Source: Bacillota bacterium
Lineage (GTDB): Bacteria > Bacillota > Ch66 > Ch109
Length of the DNA stretch: 53,685 nt
NCBI GenBank assembly: GCA_013178275.1
Contig: JABLWZ010000029.1
Span: 1-53,685 of the forward strand
Direction of reading: 5' to 3'
The position numbers and the translations under genes are program-made. Below the pieces are notes generated by a model that saw only the letters and a list, made by a program, of their open reading frames with translations, had not been told where the DNA came from and did no database searches. Position 1 is the stretch's first letter, and every line of letters begins with the position of its first letter. This document shows positions 39,330 to 46,960 of the stretch, one piece after another.

Positions 39330-41797
39330 CACTCCTTCACCAAGGTAGGACAGACCACCGCGTATCTATCGGTTATTTTTGCGCCTAACCGGGTATACAG
39401 TCCGCCAAACTCGTCCCCCACCAGGAAGGCCCCCAGGATGGGATAGGCCGCCCGCGGCCTCTGGTCGTATGTGCTGCGGAGGTTTATGTCGACCGGGTAT
39501 ACCTCCACCTTCTCCTGGTATACCAGGTCCCGCCGCGCCAGCTCTTTGATCTGTTCGGGCTTCAGGTGCCAGGAAAACTGAACCCCCTCCCCTTCTCTCT
39601 CCAGGTAAGGTTTTATGACACACGGCCGGCCCGGCCACTCCAGGCAGCTGGGGACCATGTACTTTTCGATCAGCTCCATCTCCTCGGGCGGGTAGAATCC
39701 CTGCCGCAGCAGCTGCCAGACCACCGCCAGAAACGCCTTGCTCTGCGGTATCAAGGCCGAGGGCGGGTTCACCAGCTTCAGCCCCTTCAGCCCCGGCAGC
39801 AGCCTTCGATGGTCCCGGTCCCGCGCCAGCCACTCCAGCGGATAGTACCGGTAGAGCCCGTCCAGCGGCTCCCCGTACAGCCGTACCCGGCCGTCGCGGT
39901 ACTCCAGTCCGCTGACGTCGCCGATCAGTAGGCGGTAAGGGAGCGAGCCCAGGGTGTCGGCTATCCGGTTGACGATGAACCAGTCCTCCGCCGCTGACGA
40001 ACAGGTGACCATCCCGATGCTCAGCCCGGCCTGGCTGTCGCCTCCCATCAGCTCGGCGAACCGGTCGGACAGCTTCCTGGTCAGGGACCGGTTGGGGTCC
40101 TTTCCCATCCCCCGCAGGTGAGGGAGCCGGTTGAGCACAACCTCCTCCAGCCCCGCCGGGGTGTCGGTGTTCAGCTCCAGCAGTTTCAGCCCGCCCTGGC
40201 GGTCGAACACCCAGTCCATCCGCCCGAACCAGGTCAGCCACGGGGACCGGTCCTGGGAAACCAGTTCGGCCAGCTCCCCGGGAATCCCCAGCAGGGGTCC
40301 GAATACCTGGTAGTGTTCCTGGATCAGGCGCCGGGTCTTGAGAAATACCTGCGCCAGCCCCTCGGTGGCCTCGACCACCTGGTCGTACGCCCCTCTTTCC
40401 AGGACCAGCGGGTCGAGGCTGAATGACTCCAGCTCACCCGTGTAGCTGGTGGTGTAACCGTACCGGAACGCGGCCTTTTCCGCGTCTTCTTTCCAGGCCT
40501 CGCGGCGTCCGCTCTCGGACATCCCGGCGGAAACTATCCGCAGGGGCGGTTCCAACCTCTTGACCCCCACCGGGCTGAACCAGCCGATATCCTCTTCGGA
40601 GAGGTAGTCTGGCGACCACCTCGCGCATAAGCCGGCGAACCGCCCCTGGGTGAAGTAAACCCCGAAGTTGCCGAAGGCTATGGCGTCCTCGTACTCGATA
40701 CCGTTAAAGAGCGGGACCACCTGCCGCTTGATCGGCACGAACTCCTGCACTACATGGGCCCGGCCTGACTGCACTACTTCCTCCAGGGTTTCCCGCCACT
40801 CATCCCGGTTCATCATCGGCCCGATGTAGACCTGCTCGCTGTAGCGGCCGTATACCGCCTTGACCACCCACCGCTCCCGCTCCTCGATCAGCAGCGGGAG
40901 GTCAGAAGGGCAAAACATCCGGGTATACGGTACGGTCTCCCGGATGGCGGCCTTTTCTGCCGTCGAAAGGTACTCTGGTCTCCGCTCTATCAGCGTCCAG
41001 AGGTAGGCGAACAGGCTCTTGGCCTGGGGAACGATTGCCCGCGGATCATTAAGCATCAGGACCCGGCCCCGGGAAAAAAGCTTGAGTATCCGCCGATAAT
41101 CGTTCAGCTCGTGGTTGAACTCGGTCGGGAACTGGCGGAGCAGGATGTCTATCGGCTTCCCGAAGGCCGTCACCCGGTCTCCCCGGACCTGCAGGTTGCT
41201 CCCTCCCACCAGCATGGTTTCGTATCCCAACGGTTTCAGCAGGTCGATGTACAGGAACGCCAGGTGGGTCTCCTCGTAGTGGTTGGGGTCCACCAGTATT
41301 CCCACCGTTGGCTCGGGATTTCCGCTCCCATGCCTTTCCCACAGTTCGCGGAAGGCCGAACGGAAACCCTCGCTGAAGCCCTGGTTGACGCCGCCCTCGG
41401 GGTTCATCAGCTCGGAGACCAGGGTCTCCCGCTGGGCACAGGGCTTGTCGTAGTTGAACTCCGAGAAGAATATCCCCCCGCCCGCTCTCTGGAAGGCGTC
41501 GTAGCGCGCCCAGAAGAATGGGACCAGCTCGTTGGGCAGCGCCAGCAGCAGCTCGCGCTGGGGAAGCTCGGGTATCTCGAACTCGGGGTGCGACCCCGGG
41601 TCTTCCAGGTACTGGCGGACTATCCGCTCCACCAGTCCGAACAGGGTGACGGCACTGGAACGGATTTTCTCGAACACCTCGGGTTCCAGGTACGCGGTCT
41701 GCGGGGTAAAGACCTGACGCTCGCGGATCGAGTTCATCAGGTAGTAATCGAAGCTCAGGTGCTCCGCCAGTTCGGCCGAGATCATCTTGGGGTTCAT
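39329..41797 (-). CDS. tandem double ATP-grasp ligase, GspS/YgiC-like (two complete halves)
   Basis: An 822-residue protein made of two homologous halves. The first (~80-430) has Arg98/Asp100 in WARYDAF, Glu113/Asn115/Asp117 in SEFNYDKP, PQAKSLFAYLW (257-267), Lys313 in VVKAVYGR and Glu352 in VQEFVPI. The second (~500-820) has Arg526/Asp528 in GRMDWVF, Glu541/Asn543/Asp545 in ELNTDTP, PQSKAFLAVVW (684-694), Lys729 in VIKPY and Glu762. Both keep the ATP- and Mg-binding residues of glutathionylspermidine-synthase-like (YgiC/YjfC) ligases, which form amide bonds. Single-domain relatives have ~380 residues. The gene lies four bases after the small protein gene and overlaps the next. The exact start (ATG 41797 or 41785) is unsure because AGGAG abuts the first ATG. 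Confidence 0.88.
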   Translation of the reverse strand: MNPKMISAELAEHLSFDYYLMNSIRERQVFTPQTAYLEPEVFEKIRSSAVTLFGLVERIVRQYLEDPGSHPEFEIPELPQRELLLALPNELVPFFWARYDAFQRAGGGIFFSEFNYDKPCAQRETLVSELMNPEGGVNQGFSEGFRSAFRELWERHGSGNPEPTVGILVDPNHYEETHLAFLYIDLLKPLGYETMLVGGSNLQVRGDRVTAFGKPIDILLRQFPTEFNHELNDYRRILKLFSRGRVLMLNDPRAIVPQAKSLFAYLWTLIERRPEYLSTAEKAAIRETVPYTRMFCPSDLPLLIEERERWVVKAVYGRYSEQVYIGPMMNRDEWRETLEEVVQSGRAHVVQEFVPIKRQVVPLFNGIEYEDAIAFGNFGVYFTQGRFAGLCARWSPDYLSEEDIGWFSPVGVKRLEPPLRIVSAGMSESGRREAWKEDAEKAAFRYGYTTSYTGELESFSLDPLVLERGAYDQVVEATEGLAQVFLKTRRLIQEHYQVFGPLLGIPGELAELVSQDRSPWLTWFGRMDWVFDRQGGLKLLELNTDTPAGLEEVVLNRLPHLRGMGKDPNRSLTRKLSDRFAELMGGDSQAGLSIGMVTCSSAAEDWFIVNRIADTLGSLPYRLLIGDVSGLEYRDGRVRLYGEPLDGLYRYYPLEWLARDRDHRRLLPGLKGLKLVNPPSALIPQSKAFLAVVWQLLRQGFYPPEEMELIEKYMVPSCLEWPGRPCVIKPYLEREGEGVQFSWHLKPEQIKELARRDLVYQEKVEVYPVDINLRSTYDQRPRAAYPILGAFLVGDEFGGLYTRLGAKITDRYAVVCPTLVKE

Positions 41798-41800
41798 CTC

Positions 41801-42211
41801 CTAACTCGTGGAGGTTCCCCGGAATATCGAGTAACCGCCGACGGTCTTCTTCGAGGTGGACGTGCTCCAGGTCGCCCGGCCGTAGTTCGTGGAGCCGATA
41901 AAATGGAAGGGGCTGTAGTAGTATCCACCGTAGTAGCCGGCGCCGTAGTTGCCGTAGCTTTCGGGGTTCTGGACGTCCCACTCCCGCTCGGCCTCGTCCT
42001 GTTCCTTTTCCTTCTCCTTCTCGAGGACCATGGGGTTCTTGTCCGGGGCCTTGGCCGCGGCCATCACCTCGTTGGTAATGCCCCCGATGTTGGCCACCGC
42101 CAGTGCTACCGCAAAGCTGAGAGCCAGTCCCTTGTTGCGGGTCATGAGTCTGATCACGGTATCCACCGAGTTGTCATCTGTCTTGGGCGGATCCTTTTTC
42201 TTCTTGCTCAT
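41801..42211 (-). CDS. small membrane protein with Gly/Tyr- and Ser/Thr-rich tail, candidate ligase substrate
   Basis: A 136-residue protein: basic N-terminus (MSKKKK), one helix (about 27-50), a charged stretch KEKEKEQDEAEREWD (64-79) and a tail YGNYGAGYYGGYYYS (86-100) then STSTSKKTVGGY and RGTSTS to the end. The composition resembles the C-terminal tail of E. coli YgiB/YjfM (DUF1190), the proteins encoded beside the ATP-grasp proteins YgiC/YjfC. My inference is that the tail is the acceptor for amide ligation. GAGGGG precedes the ATG; the gene overlaps the 225-residue gene by 38 bases. Confidence 0.7.
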   Translation of the reverse strand: MSKKKKDPPKTDDNSVDTVIRLMTRNKGLALSFAVALAVANIGGITNEVMAAAKAPDKNPMVLEKEKEKEQDEAEREWDVQNPESYGNYGAGYYGGYYYSPFHFIGSTNYGRATWSTSTSKKTVGGYSIFRGTSTS

Positions 42212-42851
42212 CGATCATCACCCCTCCCTCGACCTTGAAGTGGTTGTCCCGCAGGTACTGCAGGTATGAAAGCAGGTCTATCTTCGGTTCGTGGCGGCTT
42301 ATCGCCACCAGCTTCTGATAACCCAGGTGCTTCAGCATCTCGATACTGGGCAGGTCGTCCTGGCTCAGCTCGTACTGGTTGTTGAACCTCTGGCGCAGCA
42401 TCCTCCGGCTGAGCTTCTCCCTGTAGCGCTGCCGGTCCAGGATGAACGCGTACCCGACCGGGTCGATCGGGGTCAGCAGCCTGCCGTACCCCAGCAGGGC
42501 GCTGATGTAGCGTTCTCCCCCCACTATCCCGTATGGGTGCAGCGGGCTGCCGAAGGTCAGTATCGGCTTGACGCGCATCCTCTGCTGCAGCAGGTACCCC
42601 AGGCGGATCCCTTCCGCGGCGGAGGTCTCGATCAAGAACAGGCTGCCGCTTTCAGCCCCCTTCACCAGGGACCTGACGTCTTTATAGAGCCGGCTCTCCG
42701 TCTGCGGCACGGGCTGCAGTTCGAAGTCGGGGTAGTGCTGCAGGCTGACAAAATTGGGCTTGCGCACGAAGCACTCGAACGGCCCGGCTCCCTGGGCCCA
42801 GCTCCGATATATAACCCGAAGGTCCTGTTGTTTTAGTCTATCACCCGACAT
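42174..42851 (-). CDS. uncharacterised 225-residue protein of the ATP-grasp operon
   Basis: A 225-residue soluble protein. It starts DRLKQQDLRVIYRSWAQGA and contains SGSLFLIETSAAEGIRLGYLL (about 69-89) and GIVGGERYISALLGYGRLLTPIDPVGYAF (in two parts). A Gly-rich region followed by Arg-rich QRYREKLSRRMLRQRFN suggests a nucleotide- or nucleic-acid-binding alpha/beta protein, but no standard motif is complete. Its position between DUF350 and the ATP-grasp gene is conserved spacing for a partner. GGAAGG lies before the ATG; the next gene overlaps its end. Confidence 0.55.
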   Translation of the reverse strand: MSGDRLKQQDLRVIYRSWAQGAGPFECFVRKPNFVSLQHYPDFELQPVPQTESRLYKDVRSLVKGAESGSLFLIETSAAEGIRLGYLLQQRMRVKPILTFGSPLHPYGIVGGERYISALLGYGRLLTPIDPVGYAFILDRQRYREKLSRRMLRQRFNNQYELSQDDLPSIEMLKHLGYQKLVAISRHEPKIDLLSYLQYLRDNHFKVEGGVMIDEQEEKGSAQDR

Positions 42852-42854
42852 CTA

Positions 42855-43034
42855 TTAAATGCCTTCCACCAGGCAGAATACCTGGGCCAGATTGATGTAC
42901 TGCTTCAGTCCGGCGTTATCCTGGATGAAAGCGATACCGCTCTCCACTTTTATCAGCCGTCCGTCGAGAATGTAGTCGGTGGACTGCTGGTTCCAGTCGT
43001 CGATGGTTTTGTAGATATAAATCTTGGTATACAT
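42855..43034 (-). CDS. 59-residue uncharacterised protein of the ATP-grasp operon
   Basis: ATG at 43032-43034, TAA at 42855-42857, AGGGGA before the start. The product is MYTKIYIYKTIDDWNQQSTD then a core DGRLIKVESGIAFIQDN and a C-terminal YINLAQVFCLVEGI. It looks like a small beta-rich domain without membrane segments. It fits between the DUF350 gene (9-base gap) and the 225-residue gene (3-base gap). No family recognised; too short for automatic calling at many length cut-offs. Confidence 0.65.
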   Translation of the reverse strand: MYTKIYIYKTIDDWNQQSTDYILDGRLIKVESGIAFIQDNAGLKQYINLAQVFCLVEGI

Positions 43035-43043
43035 GCAAATCCC

Positions 43044-43451
43044 CTAACTTATGCAGGCGCTGACTATTAACGAAACGGCGATGAAGATACAGAACACCAC
43101 CAGGCCCACCGCCTTGTTGTCCGCCAGGATCTCATCGTTGGTGCGGAACTGGGGGGTCAGGAGGTCGAACAGCCACCACCCGATCATCAGTCCCACGATG
43201 CCTACCCCACCCCATTTGAAAACATCCAGCGGGGTGTTGTTGGTGCTGATGGCGGCCCGCATGATGTTGGCCAGGCCCAGGATCAAGCCGCCGGTGGCCA
43301 GCGAGGCCGACAGGTTCCCTTTCTTGATCTCCTGCCAGTCCTGGTAGCTGGTGATCAGGGCGAAGATCAGCACCCCGACACACAGTCCCACCAGAGCGAC
43401 CACGAAGCTGAGTCCGGTGGCCGCAAAGGCATTCATTCCCGAAAAAGACAC
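43044..43451 (-). CDS. DUF350-family membrane protein
   Basis: A 135-residue protein with four predicted helices (about 10-36, 46-66, 75-97 and 112-134). Polar residues break the helices, as in DUF350 (YjfL) proteins, whose genes sit with ATP-grasp GspS-like genes in the E. coli yjf operon. GTG start with GGGGATGAG upstream. It is the first gene of the operon and has a candidate promoter at 43488-43517. Confidence 0.75.
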   Translation of the reverse strand: MSFSGMNAFAATGLSFVVALVGLCVGVLIFALITSYQDWQEIKKGNLSASLATGGLILGLANIMRAAISTNNTPLDVFKWGGVGIVGLMIGWWLFDLLTPQFRTNDEILADNKAVGLVVFCIFIAVSLIVSACIS

Positions 43452-43487
43452 ATTCTCATCCCCTTCAAGCAGATTTTGCCTGAATCT

Positions 43488-43517
43488 ATTATAGCTTTAT
43501 CATTTTACGTTGGTAAA
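43488..43517 (-). promoter_or_regulatory. candidate promoter of the DUF350/ATP-grasp operon
   Basis: On the minus strand TTTACC (43512-43517), 18-base spacer, TATAAT (43488-43493), about 37 bases before the GTG. It lies in the divergent spacer shared with the EamA gene. Confidence 0.5.
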
Positions 43518-43602
43518 GTTTTTTCCCCAAACTCCCGAGGATGTACTAAGATAAGAGGGTATAGGCCGGGTGACGAAAAAATTTTTTTTATAAAAGGCGG
43601 GT

Positions 43603-44508
43603 ATGGATTTGAGCGGCAGACTGAAGGGTTTTATCTTTATTTTAATCGCGGATCTCCTGTGGGGGCTTTCGGGGACCATCGCCAAGCACTTATTCAACCA
43701 GCAGGTCAGCCCCTTTGACCTGGTGCAGGTCAGGCTCACCCTGTCGGCCCTGCTGCTGGGCCTCTACCTGCTGGTCTTCAACCCCCGGCTGCTGAGGATA
43801 GACCGGCGGGACCTGGGTTACATGCTGGTCTTCGGCATCTTCGGCATCACCACTGTCCAGTTCACCTACCTGTACACCATCAGCCAGACCAATGTGGCGA
43901 CCGCCGTGTTCCTGCAGTACCTGGCCCCGAGCTTCATCCTGCTGTATGAGCTGGCGACCCGCAAGGAGGTCATCAGCCGGGTCAAGGTGCTCTCGCTGGC
44001 CAGCGCCCTGCTGGGGGGGCTCCTGATCGTCAAGGGCAACCCCGCGTCGGGTATGGCGGTAAACCTGCCGGGTCTGATCAGCGGGCTGGCCTCGGCGGCC
44101 ACCTTCTCCTTTTACACCATCTACGGCAAAAGCGGGCTCGCCCGCTACTCCCCCTGGACCATGCTGGTTTGGGGGATGGGGGTCGGAGCCCTGGCCTGGT
44201 GTTTCTACCGTCTCCCCTGGAACACCTTCTTCTCTTACGGCAGCAGCGACTGGCTGTTCTTCCTGTATATCGCGGTGTTTTCCACCATCATCCCCTTCGG
44301 CCTGTTCTTCCAGGGCTTGAAGCACCTGACCCCGGTCGTGACCGGGATAACCAGCACCATGGAACCGGTGCTGGCGGGGATACTGGCGTATTTCATCCTG
44401 GGCGAGGTCCTGACTGGGATGCAGCTGGTCGGCTGCACCCTGATCATAACTGCGGTGGTGCTGGTCCAGCTTAAAGAGGAAAACCCAGCCGGGAACGCTC
44501 CCGGTTAG
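43603..44508 (+). CDS. EamA/DMT-superfamily transporter
   Basis: A 301-residue protein with ten membrane helices in two homologous halves. The first EamA half includes ADLLWGLSGTIAKHLFNQQV (about 14-33) and the second GLASAATFSFYTIYGKSGLAR (about 160-180) and ITSTMEPVLAGILAYFILGEVL (in parts; about 245-266). This family moves amino acids, sugars or other metabolites; the substrate is unknown. It overlaps the convergent SLH gene by 4 bases. Confidence 0.9.
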   Translation: MDLSGRLKGFIFILIADLLWGLSGTIAKHLFNQQVSPFDLVQVRLTLSALLLGLYLLVFNPRLLRIDRRDLGYMLVFGIFGITTVQFTYLYTISQTNVATAVFLQYLAPSFILLYELATRKEVISRVKVLSLASALLGGLLIVKGNPASGMAVNLPGLISGLASAATFSFYTIYGKSGLARYSPWTMLVWGMGVGALAWCFYRLPWNTFFSYGSSDWLFFLYIAVFSTIIPFGLFFQGLKHLTPVVTGITSTMEPVLAGILAYFILGEVLTGMQLVGCTLIITAVVLVQLKEENPAGNAPG

Positions 44509-45524
44509 TCCCGGGCCTGGTAGGACTCCAGGGTTTTCTGCAGCAGCACCAGGGTCTCCGCTCGAGTGATGGGCTGCCCGGGCCTGAAAGTCCCGTCGGG
44601 GTAGCCATACGCTATCCCCTGGTGGACGGCGTTCAGGATCCCGGTCCCCCAGCCCGGCAGGGGGTCGCTGAAACCCGACAGGTCCTCCCGGAACGGCAGT
44701 ATCTTACCCACCAGGTTGACCGCCTCCGCCCGGGTGATGTATTCCGATGGCCGCATCTCTCCTCCCGGGTAGCCCTGGATCACCCCCGAGTCGACCAGCG
44801 GCTTTATCCGGTTCAGCTCTGACTGGCTCATTGTATCGAGGTCCGGGAACCTCTCCGCCAGGGGGGATTCATCGTCGGCCCAGTTCAGGGGGCATGAGGG
44901 TATGGAGCGGGTGATGTCGCTGAGCAGCAGGAAAAACTCTCCCCGGGTGACCGGGCCCTCCGGGTCCGAGATGTATTCACGGCCCGACTCGATAAGCCTC
45001 GTGAGCCGTACGGTGCTGTACCCCTCCTGGTCGAAGACGAAGTCGATGGCCATCGTCTTCCCCGAAGGGTCCAGGTGGCCCACCTCGACGGTGATCGAGC
45101 GCGGGGTGCCCTCGACGAACCTCAGCCCCGGCTGGCCTTCGTTGTCGCTGATCCGGTTTTTCATCCCGTCTATCTCGGCCGGCCAGGTTACGTAGCGCCG
45201 GTAGTTTTCACGGGTCGGGGTCTGCATGTAGCAGGTACCCAGCGGGAGTGATATCTTCACCTTGTTCCCTTCGCTGACCGAGGCCTCCGCCCCGGTCTTC
45301 TCGGTTATCCGCAGGGTCCCCAGGGCCCTCTCATCCCCGAACCCCACCCGGGGGACCGACAGCGCGGTATTGACCGTCGAGCCTATGTAGTTGTCGACCC
45401 CAGCCGTGCTGTCGGGGTCGCTCACGTCGATGCTGAAACCGCCCTCGGCCAAAGCGGCCGCGGGAAAGCAGAGCAGCAGCACCAGCGACATAACCGTCAC
45501 GATCCGGAGTTTTTTTGTCTTCAT
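44505..45524 (-). CDS. secreted protein with SLH domains
   Basis: A 339-residue protein. It has a signal peptide (to AAALAEG), a unique N-terminal domain of about 150 residues with no family recognised, then three S-layer-homology repeats, the clearest being GVIQGYPGGEMRPSEYITRAEA and GIAYGYPDGTFRPGQPITRAET. SLH domains anchor proteins to pyruvylated cell-wall polysaccharide. ATG at 45524 has GGAGG upstream; an upstream in-frame ATG at 45548 does not. Confidence 0.88.
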   Translation of the reverse strand: MKTKKLRIVTVMSLVLLLCFPAAALAEGGFSIDVSDPDSTAGVDNYIGSTVNTALSVPRVGFGDERALGTLRITEKTGAEASVSEGNKVKISLPLGTCYMQTPTRENYRRYVTWPAEIDGMKNRISDNEGQPGLRFVEGTPRSITVEVGHLDPSGKTMAIDFVFDQEGYSTVRLTRLIESGREYISDPEGPVTRGEFFLLLSDITRSIPSCPLNWADDESPLAERFPDLDTMSQSELNRIKPLVDSGVIQGYPGGEMRPSEYITRAEAVNLVGKILPFREDLSGFSDPLPGWGTGILNAVHQGIAYGYPDGTFRPGQPITRAETLVLLQKTLESYQARD

Positions 45525-45548
45525 CACCCTACCTCCTAAACTGTGCAT

Positions 45549-46913
45549 TTAAAGCATCATCTCCTGGCGGGCCAGGGCCTTGTAGATAATGGGAACCACC
45601 TGCTTCTTGCGGGACATGACCCCCGGGAGGTAGACCTCGTGGGACTCCCCCGTCTCGAAGATGCCGGCTCCCGCGCCGCTTTTCGGTCCCGCGACTATCA
45701 GCCGGGTACCCCCGGCTAGGACGTCGGTGATCATCAGGAAGAGGATGCCATAACCGTACGCGGCGCAGACCTTTTCCATGTCATCCCGGACGCTGGCCAT
45801 CAACGCCCCCACCGAAGCCAGGTCCACCGTCTCGATCTGGGCCACCGCGAAGAGCATCTCCCCGTAGCTGTATTCCTTGAGGTCCTCGGTTATCAGCCCC
45901 TGGGGGTCGCTGAAATCGAGGGGAGCCGCCTCCCGGAATATCTCCCGCCCCCAGGGCTCGATGTCCCGGCCGCTGACCTGGGACAGGTAATCCGCGCATG
46001 CCCGGTCGCGTTCGGTGGTGGTGGGGGAGCGGAATATCATGGTGTCGGACAGGATCCCGGCCAGCAGCAGGCCCGCTATCTCAACGCTGGGAACGATCCC
46101 CCGCTCTCGGTAGATCTCGGTTATCAGGGTCGAGGTGGCCCCCACCGGCTCGTTGCGGAAGTAGATGGGGTTGATGCTCTCCAGGTCTCCCACCCGGTGG
46201 TGGTCGATAACCTCCAGAAGCTCGGCCTCCTCGATACCGTCCACTGCCTGGCGCTTTTCGTTGTGGTCCACCAGGACGACCTGTTTCCGCCTCATCTGCA
46301 GGAGGTGGAAGCGGGATATCATCCCCCGGTAGCGGTAAGCCTCGTCTACCACCGGGTAGTTCCGGTAGCGGGTCTTCAGCATCATCTGGCGGGCCTCGCC
46401 GACCGGGTCGTCGGGCTCGAACACCACCAGGTTTTCGGTCTTCATGACCTCCTCGACCGGGGACTTCAGCAGCCGCCGCATCGCTTCCCCCACCTCCGCG
46501 GCTTCCATCGACTCCCATCCCGGCGCCAGGAACCTGGTCACCAGGTCTCCGACCGTAACCACTCCCAGCAATCGACCCAGGAGGTCGAGCACCGGGAAGG
46601 TCTTCTGCCCCCCCTCCCGGACCAGCTTCCCGATTTCGTCCAGGGTGACCCTCGGGCTGAGCACGGTCCCGGGATCGTCGTCCAGCAGGTCTTCCACCCT
46701 CGCTCTTACGTCGGTAAGCTGCAGCGGGTCGGACAGGCCCAGCCGGTCAAGAACGTAGCGGGACTCGTGGTTGATGGCCCCGGGCACCGCCGCCACCACG
46801 GCGGCTTCGCCGCAGCGCCTCTTCAGCTCCGCGTAGGCCAGGACCGAGGCCACCGAATCCAGGTCGGGGTTTTTATGTCCGAGGATAAACACCGGCTGCT
46901 TTTTCAATCTCAT
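45549..46913 (-). CDS. family II Mn-dependent inorganic pyrophosphatase with CBS domains
   Basis: A 454-residue DHH-family pyrophosphatase. The metal motifs GHKNPDLDSVASVLAY (about 12-27), the DHNEKRQAVDGIEEAELLEVIDHHRVG stretch (in parts, DHNEKRQ and VIDHHR), and ILSDTMIFRSPTTTERD are present. Two CBS domains (about 70-185) lie between the halves of the DHH domain; CBS-PPases are regulated by adenine nucleotides. No DRTGG domain is seen. The start is ATG 46913 or GTG 46916. It lies just upstream of the SLH gene, same strand. Confidence 0.92.
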   Translation of the reverse strand: MRLKKQPVFILGHKNPDLDSVASVLAYAELKRRCGEAAVVAAVPGAINHESRYVLDRLGLSDPLQLTDVRARVEDLLDDDPGTVLSPRVTLDEIGKLVREGGQKTFPVLDLLGRLLGVVTVGDLVTRFLAPGWESMEAAEVGEAMRRLLKSPVEEVMKTENLVVFEPDDPVGEARQMMLKTRYRNYPVVDEAYRYRGMISRFHLLQMRRKQVVLVDHNEKRQAVDGIEEAELLEVIDHHRVGDLESINPIYFRNEPVGATSTLITEIYRERGIVPSVEIAGLLLAGILSDTMIFRSPTTTERDRACADYLSQVSGRDIEPWGREIFREAAPLDFSDPQGLITEDLKEYSYGEMLFAVAQIETVDLASVGALMASVRDDMEKVCAAYGYGILFLMITDVLAGGTRLIVAGPKSGAGAGIFETGESHEVYLPGVMSRKKQVVPIIYKALARQEMML

Positions 46914-46960
46914 CACCCTATTAACGCTGATCTTATTCCCAAGGCTGTTTTACTACTCAA

